64,000 nt of DNA from Streptomyces radicis (GCF_003626575.1 NZ_RBDY01000029.1:19959-83958), one strand, 5' to 3'; positions 32,818 to 42,249 are shown, counted from the first letter of the stretch. Program-made: numbers and translations. Notes: a model not told the origin generated them from the letters alone.

Positions 32818-33833
32818 CGACCGAGACCCCCACCACCCCGAAAGCCCCGGGACGGCCCGCGCGGATCGCCGCCCTGCTCGGCGGCGGCGCGCCGGTCTAT
32901 GCGCTGCTCGCGGCCCTGCTGGTGGCGCTCGCCGTCACCGACCCGGGGTTCTACGAGCCCGACCGGCTGCTCGCGTTCATCCGCAGGGCCGCGCCGCTCG
33001 TGCTGCTCGCGGCGGGGCAGTATCTGGTCATCGTCTGCGGGCAGTTCGACCTCTCGGTGGGCGCGATCGTCACCGCGGGGGTCGTCGTGGCCGCCGAGCT
33101 GTACAGCGAGTTCCCCGGGGCGCACTGGCTGGTCGTGTGCGCCGTGCTGCTGGGCGCGGGCGCGCTGGTCGGGCTGGTCAACGGGCTGATCACCACCGGG
33201 CTCGGCGTGCCGTCGTTCATCACCACCCTGGGCATGATGCTGATCCTGGAGGGCGGCGTCTTCTTCTGGACCGGTGGCTCGCCCCAGGGCTATCTGCCCG
33301 ACGACTTCAGGGCGATCGGCCGCGACGACGTCTTCGGCGGGCTCCCCTGGGCCGTGCTGGTGTGCGCCGTGGTGGGCGCGGGGGCGGTGGCCCTGATGCG
33401 CTCGGGCTTCGGCCGCACCCTGATCGCCACGGGCGACAGCGAACGCGCCGCCGCGCTCTCGGGCGTGCGCGTGCACCGCGTGCGCACGGTCGCGTTCGTC
33501 CTCTCGGGCGCCGCCGCCGCGCTGGCCGCCGTCCTGGTGGGCGGCTTCTCCGGCGTCTCGGCCCAGGCGGGCTCGGGTCTCGAGTTCGAGGCCATCACCG
33601 CGGTCGTGCTCGGCGGGGTGCTGCTCGGCGGCGGGCGCGGCTCGGTCGTCGCGGCGATGGCCGGGGCGTTCTCGCTGACCGCGCTGTTCACCCTCCTCAA
33701 CCTCCAGGGCGTCTCGGGCGCGCTGGAGTCGACCGTTCAGGGCGCCATCGTCATCGCCGCCGTCGGGCTCGGAGCCGCCGATTGGTCCCGACTGCGCCGC
33801 CGTTCCCCTTCCCGTGGAGGTCCCCCCTCGTGA
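32814..33833 (+). CDS. Ribose-type sugar ABC permease 2
   Basis: 339 residues from a GTG overlapping the preceding stop, with GAGGAGG upstream. AAGQYLVIVCGQFDLSVGAIV and GRTLIATGDSERAAALSGVRVHR are the RbsC-type landmarks. About ten hydrophobic segments. Two permease genes, rather than one making a homodimer, distinguish this importer from RbsABC. Confidence 0.88.
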   Translation: MTTETPTTPKAPGRPARIAALLGGGAPVYALLAALLVALAVTDPGFYEPDRLLAFIRRAAPLVLLAAGQYLVIVCGQFDLSVGAIVTAGVVVAAELYSEFPGAHWLVVCAVLLGAGALVGLVNGLITTGLGVPSFITTLGMMLILEGGVFFWTGGSPQGYLPDDFRAIGRDDVFGGLPWAVLVCAVVGAGAVALMRSGFGRTLIATGDSERAAALSGVRVHRVRTVAFVLSGAAAALAAVLVGGFSGVSAQAGSGLEFEAITAVVLGGVLLGGGRGSVVAAMAGAFSLTALFTLLNLQGVSGALESTVQGAIVIAAVGLGAADWSRLRRRSPSRGGPPS

Positions 33834-35110
33834 TGCGACGAACCAGTGTGGTGAAACGGACGAGCTCGGTGAAACCAACGATCGCCGTGAAATCAACGAG
33901 CCCGGCGAAACGGACCGGGTCCGTGCTCGGCGCGGTCCTGCTCGCGGCCTCGCTGCTGGTGTCCTGCTCGAGCGACGCGCCGCCCGACGGGAGCCCCTCG
34001 GCCCCCGCCGGGTCGGGCGCGCCCGACGATGACGCCGGGCGTGAGGCGGAGTTCTTCGCCCAGGAGGAGTACGACCAGCAGCTCTCGCTCATGGGCCGGA
34101 GCCCCGAGGGCCCCGAGGGCAGGCCGTGGGAGCAGATGCTGATCCCTGAGATGATCCCCACCGAGGAATACGCGCTTCCCGAGGCCGAGGCCGCGGACAT
34201 CCACCTGTGCTTCTCCAACGCCGGGGTCTTCAACCCCTGGCGGCAGGTGGGCATGACCACCATGGAGGAGGAGGTCGCGCAGCACGAGGAGATCACCGAG
34301 TTCACGGTGATCGACGCGGAGGGCCAGGACGACAAGCAGATCTCCGACATCCAGGAGCTCGCGGGCCAGGACTGCGACGCGCTGATCGTCTCCCCCAACA
34401 CGACGGCCACGCTGACCCCGGCCGTCGAGGAGGCGTGCGGCAGGGTGCCGGTCATCGTCTTCGACCGGGGCGTGAACACCGACTGCCCCGTCACGTTCAT
34501 CCACCCCATCGGCGGCTACGCCTACGGCGCGGCGGCCGCGGACTTCCTGGTGGACGAGGTCGATCCTGGCGGCAAGATCCTGGCGCTGCGGATCTCGCCT
34601 GGCGTCGACGTGCTCGAGAACCGCTGGTCCGCCGCCGAGCTGGCCTTCGAGGAGAGCGAACTCGAGGTCGTGGACGTGGAGTTCACCGATGGCGACCCGG
34701 CCACCGCCAAGTCGGTGGTGACCGACGCGATCCAGCGGCACGGCGGCATCGACGGGGTGTGGATGGACTCGGGGGCCACGTCGGTCGCGGCCATCGAGGC
34801 GTTCGAGGACGCGGGCGAGGAGGTGCCGCCCATCACCGGCGAGGACCAGCAGGACTTCCTCCAGGCGTGGAGCGAACGCGACCTCACCGCGCTCGCCCCC
34901 ACCTATCCGACGTTCCAGTGGCGCACCCCGGTCATCGCGGCCCTGCGCGTCCTGGCGGGCGAGGAGGTGCCCGAGGAGTGGCGCCTGCCGCAGCCGACCA
35001 TCACCGAGGACGACCTGGAGTCCTATGTGCGCGCCGACATGCCGCCGCTGCACTACGCGATGTGCGGCTGCGAGGACATGCCGGGCTATCCGCAGGCGTG
35101 GGGCGGCTGA
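33833..35110 (+). CDS. Sugar-binding lipoprotein of the ABC importer
   Basis: 425 residues. An in-frame GTG one codon upstream (33830) is better spaced from GGAGG and may be the true start. The signal peptide has an unusually long n-region made of four six-residue repeats, then a hydrophobic core and lipobox LLVSC. The mature part is a type 1 periplasmic binding protein (CDALIVSPNTTATLTPAVEEA, PVIVFDRGVNTDCP), as in ribose/galactose-type SBPs. It binds the sugar and delivers it to the two permeases. Confidence 0.85.
   Translation: MRRTSVVKRTSSVKPTIAVKSTSPAKRTGSVLGAVLLAASLLVSCSSDAPPDGSPSAPAGSGAPDDDAGREAEFFAQEEYDQQLSLMGRSPEGPEGRPWEQMLIPEMIPTEEYALPEAEAADIHLCFSNAGVFNPWRQVGMTTMEEEVAQHEEITEFTVIDAEGQDDKQISDIQELAGQDCDALIVSPNTTATLTPAVEEACGRVPVIVFDRGVNTDCPVTFIHPIGGYAYGAAAADFLVDEVDPGGKILALRISPGVDVLENRWSAAELAFEESELEVVDVEFTDGDPATAKSVVTDAIQRHGGIDGVWMDSGATSVAAIEAFEDAGEEVPPITGEDQQDFLQAWSERDLTALAPTYPTFQWRTPVIAALRVLAGEEVPEEWRLPQPTITEDDLESYVRADMPPLHYAMCGCEDMPGYPQAWGG
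33851..33922 (+). repeat. Four in-frame 18-bp tandem repeats in the signal-peptide n-region
   Basis: Units begin GTGAAA/GTGAAA/GTGAAA/GCGAAA at 33851, 33869, 33887 and 33905 and encode V-K-R-T-S-S, V-K-P-T-I-A, V-K-S-T-S-P and A-K-R-T-G-S. They add a lysine-rich leader before the hydrophobic core. Confidence 0.8.
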
Positions 35111-35112
35111 CG

Positions 35113-35979
35113 ATGGCGACCCTGACCGTCGGGGCGAACCCCTGGATCTGGCACTCGCCCGTGGACACGGCGGCGCTGGAGACGACCGTGCCGCGGCTTG
35201 CCCGTTGGGGCTTCGACGCGGTCGAGCTGCCGTTGGAGAACGCGGGCGACTGGCGGCCGGAACCCACCGCGGCCCTGCTGCGCGACCACGGCGTCGCCCC
35301 CGCGGCGGTCGTCGGCGTCATGCCGCCGGGGCGCGACCTGGTGCGCACCACGCCCGCCACGGTCGCCGCCACCCGTGACTACCTCAGGCGGTGCGTCGAC
35401 GCGGCGCACGGGATCGGCGCCCCGGTGGTCGCGGGCCCGCTCTACGCCGCCGTCGGCCGCGTCTGGCGGCTCTCCCCCGCCGAACGGGCCGCCGCCTACG
35501 AGGAGTTGCGGGCGGGGCTCGCCCCGGTGGTCGAGCACGCCCGCGCCGCCGGTGTGGTCCTGGCGATCGAGCCGCTCAACCGCTACGAGACCAGCCTGCT
35601 CAACACGGTCGCCCAGACGCTCACCGCCCTCGACGGCCTCCCGCCCGACGGGATCGGCGTCGCCCTCGACACCTACCACCAGAACATCGAGGAGCGGAGC
35701 CTGCCCGCGGCGGTCCACGCCGCCGCGGGGCGCGTCGCCCATGTCCAGGTGTGCGCCAACGACCGGGGCACCCCGGGCGCCGACCACCTGGACTGGCCCG
35801 GGTTCCTCCGGGCCCTGACGACCGGCGGCTACCAAGGGCCGCTGTGCGTCGAGTCGTTCACCGCGCACAACGAGACCATCGCGGTCGCCGCCTCCGTGTG
35901 GCGGCCCCTGGCGGACGGCCAGGACGCCATCGCCGTCGAGGGGCTCGCCTTCCTGCGCCGGACGATCGCCGCCCTCTGA
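35113..35979 (+). CDS. Sugar epimerase/isomerase of the D-tagatose 3-epimerase (AP endonuclease 2) family
   Basis: A 288-residue TIM barrel. The metal-site pattern of ketose 3-epimerases is visible: Glu in AIEPLNRYETSLLNT, Asp in VALDTYHQNIEE, His in RVAHVQV and Glu in LCVESFTAHN. The gene starts 2 nt after the binding-protein gene. The enzyme probably converts the imported sugar or its keto-derivative into a form that enters central metabolism. Psicose/tagatose epimerase, hydroxypyruvate isomerase and inosose-type isomerase roles are alternatives. Confidence 0.8.
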   Translation: MATLTVGANPWIWHSPVDTAALETTVPRLARWGFDAVELPLENAGDWRPEPTAALLRDHGVAPAAVVGVMPPGRDLVRTTPATVAATRDYLRRCVDAAHGIGAPVVAGPLYAAVGRVWRLSPAERAAAYEELRAGLAPVVEHARAAGVVLAIEPLNRYETSLLNTVAQTLTALDGLPPDGIGVALDTYHQNIEERSLPAAVHAAAGRVAHVQVCANDRGTPGADHLDWPGFLRALTTGGYQGPLCVESFTAHNETIAVAASVWRPLADGQDAIAVEGLAFLRRTIAAL

Positions 35980-36043
35980 GACCCCACGCCACTCCGCTGT
36001 CCCCCACCGGGAGCGGCGCACCCGCAACGAGAGGACCCCCACT

Positions 36044-39000
36044 GTGTTCAGCCTGCCCCAAAAACGGGTGAGAGCCGCCCTGGCGCTCGCCCTCGCCCCC
36101 CTTCTCGCCCTCGGCGCGTGGCCGTCGGCCGCCGCCGACGAGCCCGACGAGGGCGCGGCGTTCCGCGCCCTGCTGTTCACGCGGGCCGTGGGCTATGTGC
36201 ACGACTCCATCCCCGCGGGCATCCAGATGTTCGAAGAGGAGGCCGCCGAGCACGACATCGAGCTGGTCGAGACGGACGACCCGGCGATCTTCAACGACGC
36301 CGACCTGGCCGGGTTCGACGCGATCGTGATGCTCCAGAACTCCGGCATGGTCTGGGAGACCGACGCCCAACGGGCCGCCACGCAGGGCTATGTGGCCGCG
36401 GGCGGCGGCGTCGTGGCGTTGCACAACACCCTGGACATGGGCATCGAGGAGGAGTTCCCCTGGTGGGACGAGCTGGTCAACGGCGGCGCGCACATGCCCG
36501 CGCACTCCCCCGGCGTGCTCCAGGGAACGGCCCATGTCGCCGACCGTTCGCACCCCTCGACGGCGGGCCTGCCCGAGCGGTGGGAACGCCCCGAGGAGTG
36601 GTACAACTTCGACGCCAACCCCCGCGGTGACGTCCATGTCCTGGTGACCGCCGACGAGTCGACCTACGACCCCGGCGGCGAGGCCATGGGCCCCGACCAC
36701 CCCATCTCGTGGTGCCGCGAGGCCGAGGGCGGCAAGGTGTGGGCCACCGCGATGGGCCACGACGCGGCGTCGTACGCCGAGGAGCCGTTCCGCGAGCACG
36801 TGATCGGCGGCCTGAAGTGGGCGGCCGGGGCCCTGCCTGGCGACTGCGGCGGCACCGTGTGGGACAACTACGACAAGGTGACGCTCGACGACGACACGAC
36901 CGACCCGATGGAGCTGGACGTCGCCGACGACGGCCGCGTCTTCTACGCCCAGCGCGGCGGGGAGCTGCGGATCCACGACCCCGCGACCAACGCCTCGGTC
37001 ACCGCGGGCACCCTCGACGTCTACACCGGCGGCGAGGACGGCCTGGTCGGGCTCGCCCTCGACCCCGACTTCGCGGCCAACGGCTGGGTGTACCTCTATT
37101 ACGCGCCCGCCGACGCCGAAGAGGACATCAACCGGCTCTCCCGCTTCACCGTCGAGGGAGACACCCTGGACCCCGCGAGCGAGCGGGTGCTGCTCGACGT
37201 CCCCGCCTACCGCGACCGGACCTATCCCGAGCCCGGGCACACGGGCGGCAGCCTGGCGTTCGGGCCCGACGGCTCGCTCTATCTGGGCACGGGCGACGAC
37301 GTGCCGCCCAACCTCTCGCCGGACTGGCAGGGTTGGGCCCCGATCGACTGGCGCGAGGGCCAGGAGATGCTGGACGCGGCGCGCACCGCGGGCAGCACCG
37401 ACGACCTGCGCGGCAAGCTGCTGCGGATCACGCCGACCGACGAGGGCGGCTACACGATCCCCGAGGGCAACCTCTTCGCGCCGGGCACGGAGCGCACGCT
37501 GCCCGAGATCTACGCGATGGGCTTCCGCAATCCGTTCCGCTTCGACGTCGACCCGGCCACGGGCTTCGTGCACCTGAGCGACTACGGCCCCGACCGCGGC
37601 GGCCCCACCACCGAGCGCGGGCCCGAGGGCCTGGTGGAGTACAACATCATCAAGGAGCCCGGCAACTACGGCTGGCCGTTCTGCCACGGGAACAACCAGC
37701 CGTACGCGCCCTACGACCCCGACACCGGCGAGGTCGGCGAGAAGTTCGACTGCGCGGCCCCGACCAATCCCTCGCCCAACAACACGGGTCTGACCGAGCT
37801 GCCGCCCGTCGAGCTGCCACAGGTCTGGTACGGCTACGACGTCTCTGACGAGTTCCCCGAGATGGGCGAGGGCGGCTCGGCCCCGATGAGCGGCCCGGTC
37901 TACGACTACGACCCGGACAACGCCTCGCCCACCAAGTTCCCCGCCTACTTCGACGGGGCGCACTTCTTCTACGAGTGGGGCCGCGACTACATCAAGGAGA
38001 TCCAGCTCGACGCGGACGACGACGTGCTGAAGATCAACGACTTCCTGTCCACGCTGGAGTTCGCCAGCCCGATGGACATGACGTTCGGCCCCGACGGGTC
38101 GCTCTACCTCCTGGAGTGGGGCACCGAGTTCGGCGGCGGCAACAACGACTCGGGGCTCTACCGGATCGACTACACCCCGGGCGGCAGATCGCCGCGCGTC
38201 ACGGCCACCGCCTCGGTCACCGACGGCCCGGCGCCGCTCACCGTCGACTTCTCCAGCGAGGGCACGAGCGACCCGGACGGCGGGGAGCTGACGTTCGCGT
38301 GGGACTTCGAGAGCGACGGAACGGTGGACTCGACCGAGCCCCACGCCTCGTACACCTATGAGGAGCCCGGCGAGTACACGGCGCGGTTGACGGTCACCGA
38401 CCCCGACGGCAACAGCGGCTTCGACAACGTGCCCATCACCGTGGGCAACACGGCCCCGACCGTGGAGATCGACTTCCCGGTGGACGGCCGACTCATCGAG
38501 TTCGGCGAGCAGATCCCCTACCGGGTGACGGTCACCGACCCTGAGGACGGCGAGATCGACTGCTCACGGGTGTTCGTCAACCCGGCACTCGGCCATGACG
38601 ACCACGAGCACGCGACGTCCGACCTGCCGGGCTGCGAGGGCACGGTGGACACCGGCGACCTCGGCGGCCACCCCGAGGGCGCCGACCTCTACTACGTCAT
38701 CAACGCCCGCTACACCGACGAGGGCGCCGAGGGCACGGGGGCGCTGACCGGCTACGACCGCGCGGTGCTCGAGCCCCGGCACAAGCAGGCCGAGTACCGC
38801 GACGCCCAGTCGGGCACGAGGATCGTCGCGCAGGAGGGCGCGGAGAACGGCGAGCGGATCGGGGACATCAGCGACGGCGACTGGATCGCGTTCGAGCCCA
38901 TGAGCCTCGAGGGCACGGCCACGGTGAGCTACCGGATCTCGTCGCCTTACGGCGGCGGAATGATCGAGCTGCGCGCGGGCAGCCCCGAGGGTGAGCTGGT

Positions 39001-39163
39001 GGCAAGCACCCCGGTGCACAACACGGGTGACTGGGACGTCTACGAGTCGACACCGCCGGTGGCCGTGGCGGATCTCGCGGGGACGCACCGGCTGTACGCG
39101 GTGTTCAGGGCGGCCCAGGACAACTCGTTCGACGTGGACTCGCTGCTGTTCTCGGCGGACTGA
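36044..39163 (+). CDS. Secreted ThuA - sugar dehydrogenase - PKD - CBM6-like multidomain protein
   Basis: 1039 residues from GTG with GAGAGG 9 nt upstream. Signal peptide ~1-31. ThuA-like domain ~40-265 (ALLFTRAVGYVHDSI, GGGVVALHNTLD, HPISWCREAEGGKVWATAMGH). A PQQ-type sugar dehydrogenase beta-propeller follows at ~285-690 (GLVGLALDPDFAANGWVYLYY, GSLAFGPDGSLYLGTGDD, GFRNPFRFDVD). A PKD domain lies at ~705-785 (GPAPLTVDFSSEGTSDPDGG, YTYEEPGEYTARLTVTD). A C-terminal beta-sandwich resembles CBM6 (DWIAFEPMSLEG, DNSFDVDSLLFS). ThuA and glucose-type dehydrogenases both act on keto- or oxidised sugars, so the fusion suggests extracellular processing of a glycoside or polysaccharide. It follows the epimerase gene by 64 nt and is probably part of the ROK-controlled locus. 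Confidence 0.85.
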   Translation: MFSLPQKRVRAALALALAPLLALGAWPSAAADEPDEGAAFRALLFTRAVGYVHDSIPAGIQMFEEEAAEHDIELVETDDPAIFNDADLAGFDAIVMLQNSGMVWETDAQRAATQGYVAAGGGVVALHNTLDMGIEEEFPWWDELVNGGAHMPAHSPGVLQGTAHVADRSHPSTAGLPERWERPEEWYNFDANPRGDVHVLVTADESTYDPGGEAMGPDHPISWCREAEGGKVWATAMGHDAASYAEEPFREHVIGGLKWAAGALPGDCGGTVWDNYDKVTLDDDTTDPMELDVADDGRVFYAQRGGELRIHDPATNASVTAGTLDVYTGGEDGLVGLALDPDFAANGWVYLYYAPADAEEDINRLSRFTVEGDTLDPASERVLLDVPAYRDRTYPEPGHTGGSLAFGPDGSLYLGTGDDVPPNLSPDWQGWAPIDWREGQEMLDAARTAGSTDDLRGKLLRITPTDEGGYTIPEGNLFAPGTERTLPEIYAMGFRNPFRFDVDPATGFVHLSDYGPDRGGPTTERGPEGLVEYNIIKEPGNYGWPFCHGNNQPYAPYDPDTGEVGEKFDCAAPTNPSPNNTGLTELPPVELPQVWYGYDVSDEFPEMGEGGSAPMSGPVYDYDPDNASPTKFPAYFDGAHFFYEWGRDYIKEIQLDADDDVLKINDFLSTLEFASPMDMTFGPDGSLYLLEWGTEFGGGNNDSGLYRIDYTPGGRSPRVTATASVTDGPAPLTVDFSSEGTSDPDGGELTFAWDFESDGTVDSTEPHASYTYEEPGEYTARLTVTDPDGNSGFDNVPITVGNTAPTVEIDFPVDGRLIEFGEQIPYRVTVTDPEDGEIDCSRVFVNPALGHDDHEHATSDLPGCEGTVDTGDLGGHPEGADLYYVINARYTDEGAEGTGALTGYDRAVLEPRHKQAEYRDAQSGTRIVAQEGAENGERIGDISDGDWIAFEPMSLEGTATVSYRISSPYGGGMIELRAGSPEGELVASTPVHNTGDWDVYESTPPVAVADLAGTHRLYAVFRAAQDNSFDVDSLLFSAD

Positions 39164-39191
39164 CCGGCCCGGGGCCTGCGTCCCCGCGCTG

Positions 39192-39947
39192 TCAGGCGCG
39201 GGGGCGGAGGCGCAGCCCCTGCATGCCGCCGTCCACGGCCAGGTCGGTGCCGGTGGTCGCGGCCGAGCGGGGGCTGGCCAGATAGGCGATGGCCCCGGCG
39301 ATCTCGTCGGCGCTGACCAGGCGGCCCGACGGCTGGCGGGCCTCGAGGGCGGCGCGTTCGGCGGCGGGGTCGTCGGCCGCGTCGAGCAGCCTGGCCACCC
39401 ATGGGGTGTCCGCGGTGCCGGGGTTGACACAGGTGACACGGATGCCGTCGTGGATGAGGTCGGCGGCGGTCGCGCGTGTCAGGGAGAGGACCGCGCCCTT
39501 GGTGGCGGAGTAGAGCGCCCGGTCGGGCAGCCCCGCGGTGGCGGCGATCGAGCACGTGTTGACGATGGCCGCGTGCGCGGAGGCCCGCAGGTGCGGCAGG
39601 GCGGCGCGGGTGGTGCGGACCATGCCGAGGACGTTCACCTCCCACAGGCGGCGCCACTCGTCGTCGGAGTTGTCCTCGATGGTGCCCCGGGCGCCGATGC
39701 CCGCGTTGTTGACCAGGATGTCGAGGCCGCCGAGGGCGGTGGCGGCCTCGGCGACCGCGGCGCGCACGGCGTCGTCGTCGGCGACGTCGGCGCGGACGCC
39801 GATCAGCGGCTCGGGGACCTCGGGCACCAGGTCGAGGCAGGCCACGCGGGCCCCCCGCCGGGCGAGGAGGGTGGCGGTCGCCAGGCCGATGCCCGAGGCG
39901 CCGCCGGTGACGACGGCGGCGAGCCCGGCGAATTCCTGGTCGCTCAC
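39192..39947 (-). CDS. Short-chain dehydrogenase/reductase 1
   Basis: 251 residues from GTG with GAGAGG 8 nt upstream. The classical SDR pattern is intact: TGGASGIGLATA cofactor motif, NNAG, catalytic Ser in CSIAATAG and Tyr-x3-Lys in LYSATKG. Asp after strand 2 (ACLDL) favours NAD. Convergent with the ThuA-fusion gene and divergent from the lactonase gene. Likely oxidises a sugar or sugar alcohol, possibly to the lactone substrate of the neighbour. Confidence 0.85.
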   Translation of the reverse strand: MSDQEFAGLAAVVTGGASGIGLATATLLARRGARVACLDLVPEVPEPLIGVRADVADDDAVRAAVAEAATALGGLDILVNNAGIGARGTIEDNSDDEWRRLWEVNVLGMVRTTRAALPHLRASAHAAIVNTCSIAATAGLPDRALYSATKGAVLSLTRATAADLIHDGIRVTCVNPGTADTPWVARLLDAADDPAAERAALEARQPSGRLVSADEIAGAIAYLASPRSAATTGTDLAVDGGMQGLRLRPRA

Positions 39948-39971
39948 GTGAGGGTCCTCTCTCGCGCATAC

Positions 39972-39993
39972 ATAGGACCGATTTATAGTCCGT
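39972..39993. promoter_or_regulatory. Candidate control region between SDR 1 and the lactonase
   Basis: ATAGGACCG-ATTT-ATAGTCCGT contains GGAC/GTCC arms and an AT-rich stretch that reads TATAAAT on the minus strand, a possible -10 box for SDR 1. It stands out from the surrounding GC-rich DNA. The rest of the 271-bp intergenic region shows no gene. Confidence 0.35.
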
Positions 39994-40218
39994 CCATCGA
40001 CCCGCCGTCCAGGGCCGGATCAACGCCCCTGGCCAGGGCCGCAGTTGCCGGAGGGGCGATCGGCCGAGCCCATCGAGACATGGGATGTGCGGCCCGCGTC
40101 GGGTCCCGGAACCCGACCACGCCCCTTCCCCAGGGGCCGCACGGCGGTGATCCTGTACCGGCACGACCACGGGCCCCGCGCTCTCCCCCACACACACCGT
40201 TCGACGAGGAGAAATCCG

Positions 40219-41382
40219 ATGACCCCACAGGTCTCACGCCGCACGATGCTCAGCGTGATCGGCGCGACCGCGGGCGGCCTGCCCCTCGCCGGGGGCGCCG
40301 CGGCGAGCCCGGCGCGGGTGGACCCGTTCCGCTTCTATCTCGGCGCCTACAGCGGAGGCGACCCGGCCCATGGCATCGGGGTCGCGAGCGCCGACGAGGC
40401 CAGCGGGGCCCTGGCGCTCGACGGGGTGGTGCCGACGGCCGACCCCTCGTTCCTCGCCCTGTCCGCGGGGGCCACCGTGCTGTACGCGGCCAACGAGAAG
40501 GACGACGGCGGCGTCACCGCGTTCGCCGTGGCCGACGACGGCACGGTCGGGGCGCCGCTCGGCAGCGCGCCGAGCGGCGGCGCGCACCCCTGTCACCTCG
40601 CCGTGCACCCGGCGGGTGGCCACCTGTTCACGGCCAACTACGGCTCGGGCACGGTGGGCGTGGTGGCGCTCGGCGAGGACGGCGCCCCGGGCGAGGTGCT
40701 CCAGGTCGTCCAGCACACCGGCTCGGGCCCCGACCCCGACCGGCAGGAGGGCCCGCACGCCCACCAGGTGGTCCCGGTCGGGGGCGGTGAGCGGCTGTTC
40801 GCCGTGGACCTGGGCACGGACTCGGTGCACCTCTACGCGTTCGACGCCGCCGCGGGGCGCCTCACGCCCGAGGCCGAGGTGAAGCTGGCGCCCGGCTCGG
40901 GCCCCCGTCACCTCGTTGTCCACCCCGGGGGCCGCACCGTCTATGTCCTGGGCGAGCTCGACTCGACGCTGACCGCGTGCGCCTATGACGCCGAGGCGGG
41001 CACCCTCACCCCGGGCACGGCCGTCGCGACGCTGCCCGACGGCACCTCGCCCGAGGGCAACTTCCCCGCGGCGATCCTGGTCTCGTCCGACGGCCGGTTC
41101 GTCTACGCCTCCAACCGCGGCCACGACAGCGTCGCCGTCTTCTCCGTCGAGGGCGACGACGAGGCCGCCCCCCGGCTGATCGCCACCCACCCGTGCGGGG
41201 GCGCGGGGCCGCGCCACATGATCCTCGACGCGGCCGGGACGCGCCTCTACATCGCCAACCAGACCACCGGATCCGTCGCCGTCCTCGACCGCGACCCCGC
41301 CACGGGGGCGCTCTCCCCCGGCGGCGGCGACCTGGGGTTCGCGCGGGTCTCCTGCGTCCTGCCCGCCGCCACAGCCCCCTGA
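40219..41382 (+). CDS. Secreted lactonase (YbhE-type seven-bladed propeller), Tat signal
   Basis: 387 residues; AGGAGA lies 6 nt before the ATG. The N-terminus SRRTMLSVIGATAGG is a twin-arginine export signal. Repeated blades (PCHLAVHPAGGHLFTANYGSG, GPRHLVVHPGGRTVYVLGELDS, RFVYASNRGHDSVAVFSV) match the 6-phosphogluconolactonase/lactonase family. Export suggests it opens lactones made by the secreted dehydrogenases. Flanked by two SDR genes in the opposite orientation. Confidence 0.83.
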   Translation: MTPQVSRRTMLSVIGATAGGLPLAGGAAASPARVDPFRFYLGAYSGGDPAHGIGVASADEASGALALDGVVPTADPSFLALSAGATVLYAANEKDDGGVTAFAVADDGTVGAPLGSAPSGGAHPCHLAVHPAGGHLFTANYGSGTVGVVALGEDGAPGEVLQVVQHTGSGPDPDRQEGPHAHQVVPVGGGERLFAVDLGTDSVHLYAFDAAAGRLTPEAEVKLAPGSGPRHLVVHPGGRTVYVLGELDSTLTACAYDAEAGTLTPGTAVATLPDGTSPEGNFPAAILVSSDGRFVYASNRGHDSVAVFSVEGDDEAAPRLIATHPCGGAGPRHMILDAAGTRLYIANQTTGSVAVLDRDPATGALSPGGGDLGFARVSCVLPAATAP

Positions 41383-41405
41383 TCGGCGGCGCCCGGCGGG
41401 GCCGT

Positions 41406-42191
41406 TCACACCGTGGCCACGGTCCCGCCGTCGATCGTGTACTCCACGCCTGAGATCGAGGCGGCCCGGTCGGAGGCGAGGAAGGCGACCAGCTCGGCGA
41501 CCTCCTCGGGCTCGCTCGGCCGCCCGATCGGGATGCCGCCGAGTGAGTCCATCAACTCCCCGAGCGCGGCCTCCCGATCGCCGTCGAGCCGCTGGGAGAC
41601 GCGGTCCACGAGGCGCTCGGCCGACTCGGTGCGGATGAAGCCGGGTGCCACGCAGTTGACGCGGACGCCGCGCGGGGCGACCTCCTTGGCGAGCCCCTTG
41701 CTGTAGGTGGTCAGCCCCGCCTTGGCCGCCGCGTATCCCAGCGTGCTGTCGTAGAGGGGCATCCGGCTCTGGATCGAGGTCACATGGACGATGGCGCCCG
41801 AGCCGCGCTCGATCATGCCGGGCAGCAGTCCCCGGTCGAGGCGGACCGCGCCCAGCAGGTTGAGCTGCATCTCGGCCAGCCAGATGTCCTCGGTCAGGGC
41901 CGCGAAGCCGCCCGCGGGGGCGTCGCTGCCGCCGACGGTGGTGACCAGGACGTCCACGCCGCCGAGCCGTTCGAGCACCGCGTCGACCACGTCGGCGGCG
42001 CCCTCGGCGGTGCTGATGTCCCCGCCGACGAACGTGTCGGGGTCGGTGTCGTCGGCCGGGCGCCGCGCGGTGACGAGCACCGTGGCCCCCGCCGCGGCCA
42101 GCCGCGCGACCACGGCCCGCCCCGTGCCGCTGGTGCCGCCCGCGACCAGGGCACGCTTGCCCTCGAACCCTTCGGACAGGGAAGTCCCCAT
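41406..42191 (-). CDS. Short-chain dehydrogenase/reductase 2
   Basis: 261 residues. The cofactor loop AGGTSGTGRAV and Tyr-x3-Lys in LGYAAAKAG are present, with Ser in VTSIQS. NNAG is replaced by TTVGG and Arg-Arg after strand 2 (TARRPAD) suggests NADP. RVNCVAPGFIRTE is the usual post-active-site segment. A triple AGAAGT half-site array lies 32 bp upstream, so it has its own regulated promoter and is not simply co-transcribed with the MFS gene behind it. Confidence 0.83.
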   Translation of the reverse strand: MGTSLSEGFEGKRALVAGGTSGTGRAVVARLAAAGATVLVTARRPADDTDPDTFVGGDISTAEGAADVVDAVLERLGGVDVLVTTVGGSDAPAGGFAALTEDIWLAEMQLNLLGAVRLDRGLLPGMIERGSGAIVHVTSIQSRMPLYDSTLGYAAAKAGLTTYSKGLAKEVAPRGVRVNCVAPGFIRTESAERLVDRVSQRLDGDREAALGELMDSLGGIPIGRPSEPEEVAELVAFLASDRAASISGVEYTIDGGTVATV

Positions 42192-42223
42192 CGCCGTTGC
42201 CCTCCACGCCAGTTGTGACCACC

Positions 42224-42249
42224 AGAAGTGTGACTTCTAAAACAGAAGT
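42224..42249. promoter_or_regulatory. Triple half-site operator upstream of SDR 2
   Basis: AGAAGT (42224-42229), ACTTCT (42233-42238) and AGAAGT (42244-42249) form two overlapping perfect inverted repeats with 3- and 5-bp spacers. This is typical of TetR- or MarR-type repressor sites. No such regulator gene is in the window. Confidence 0.6.
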
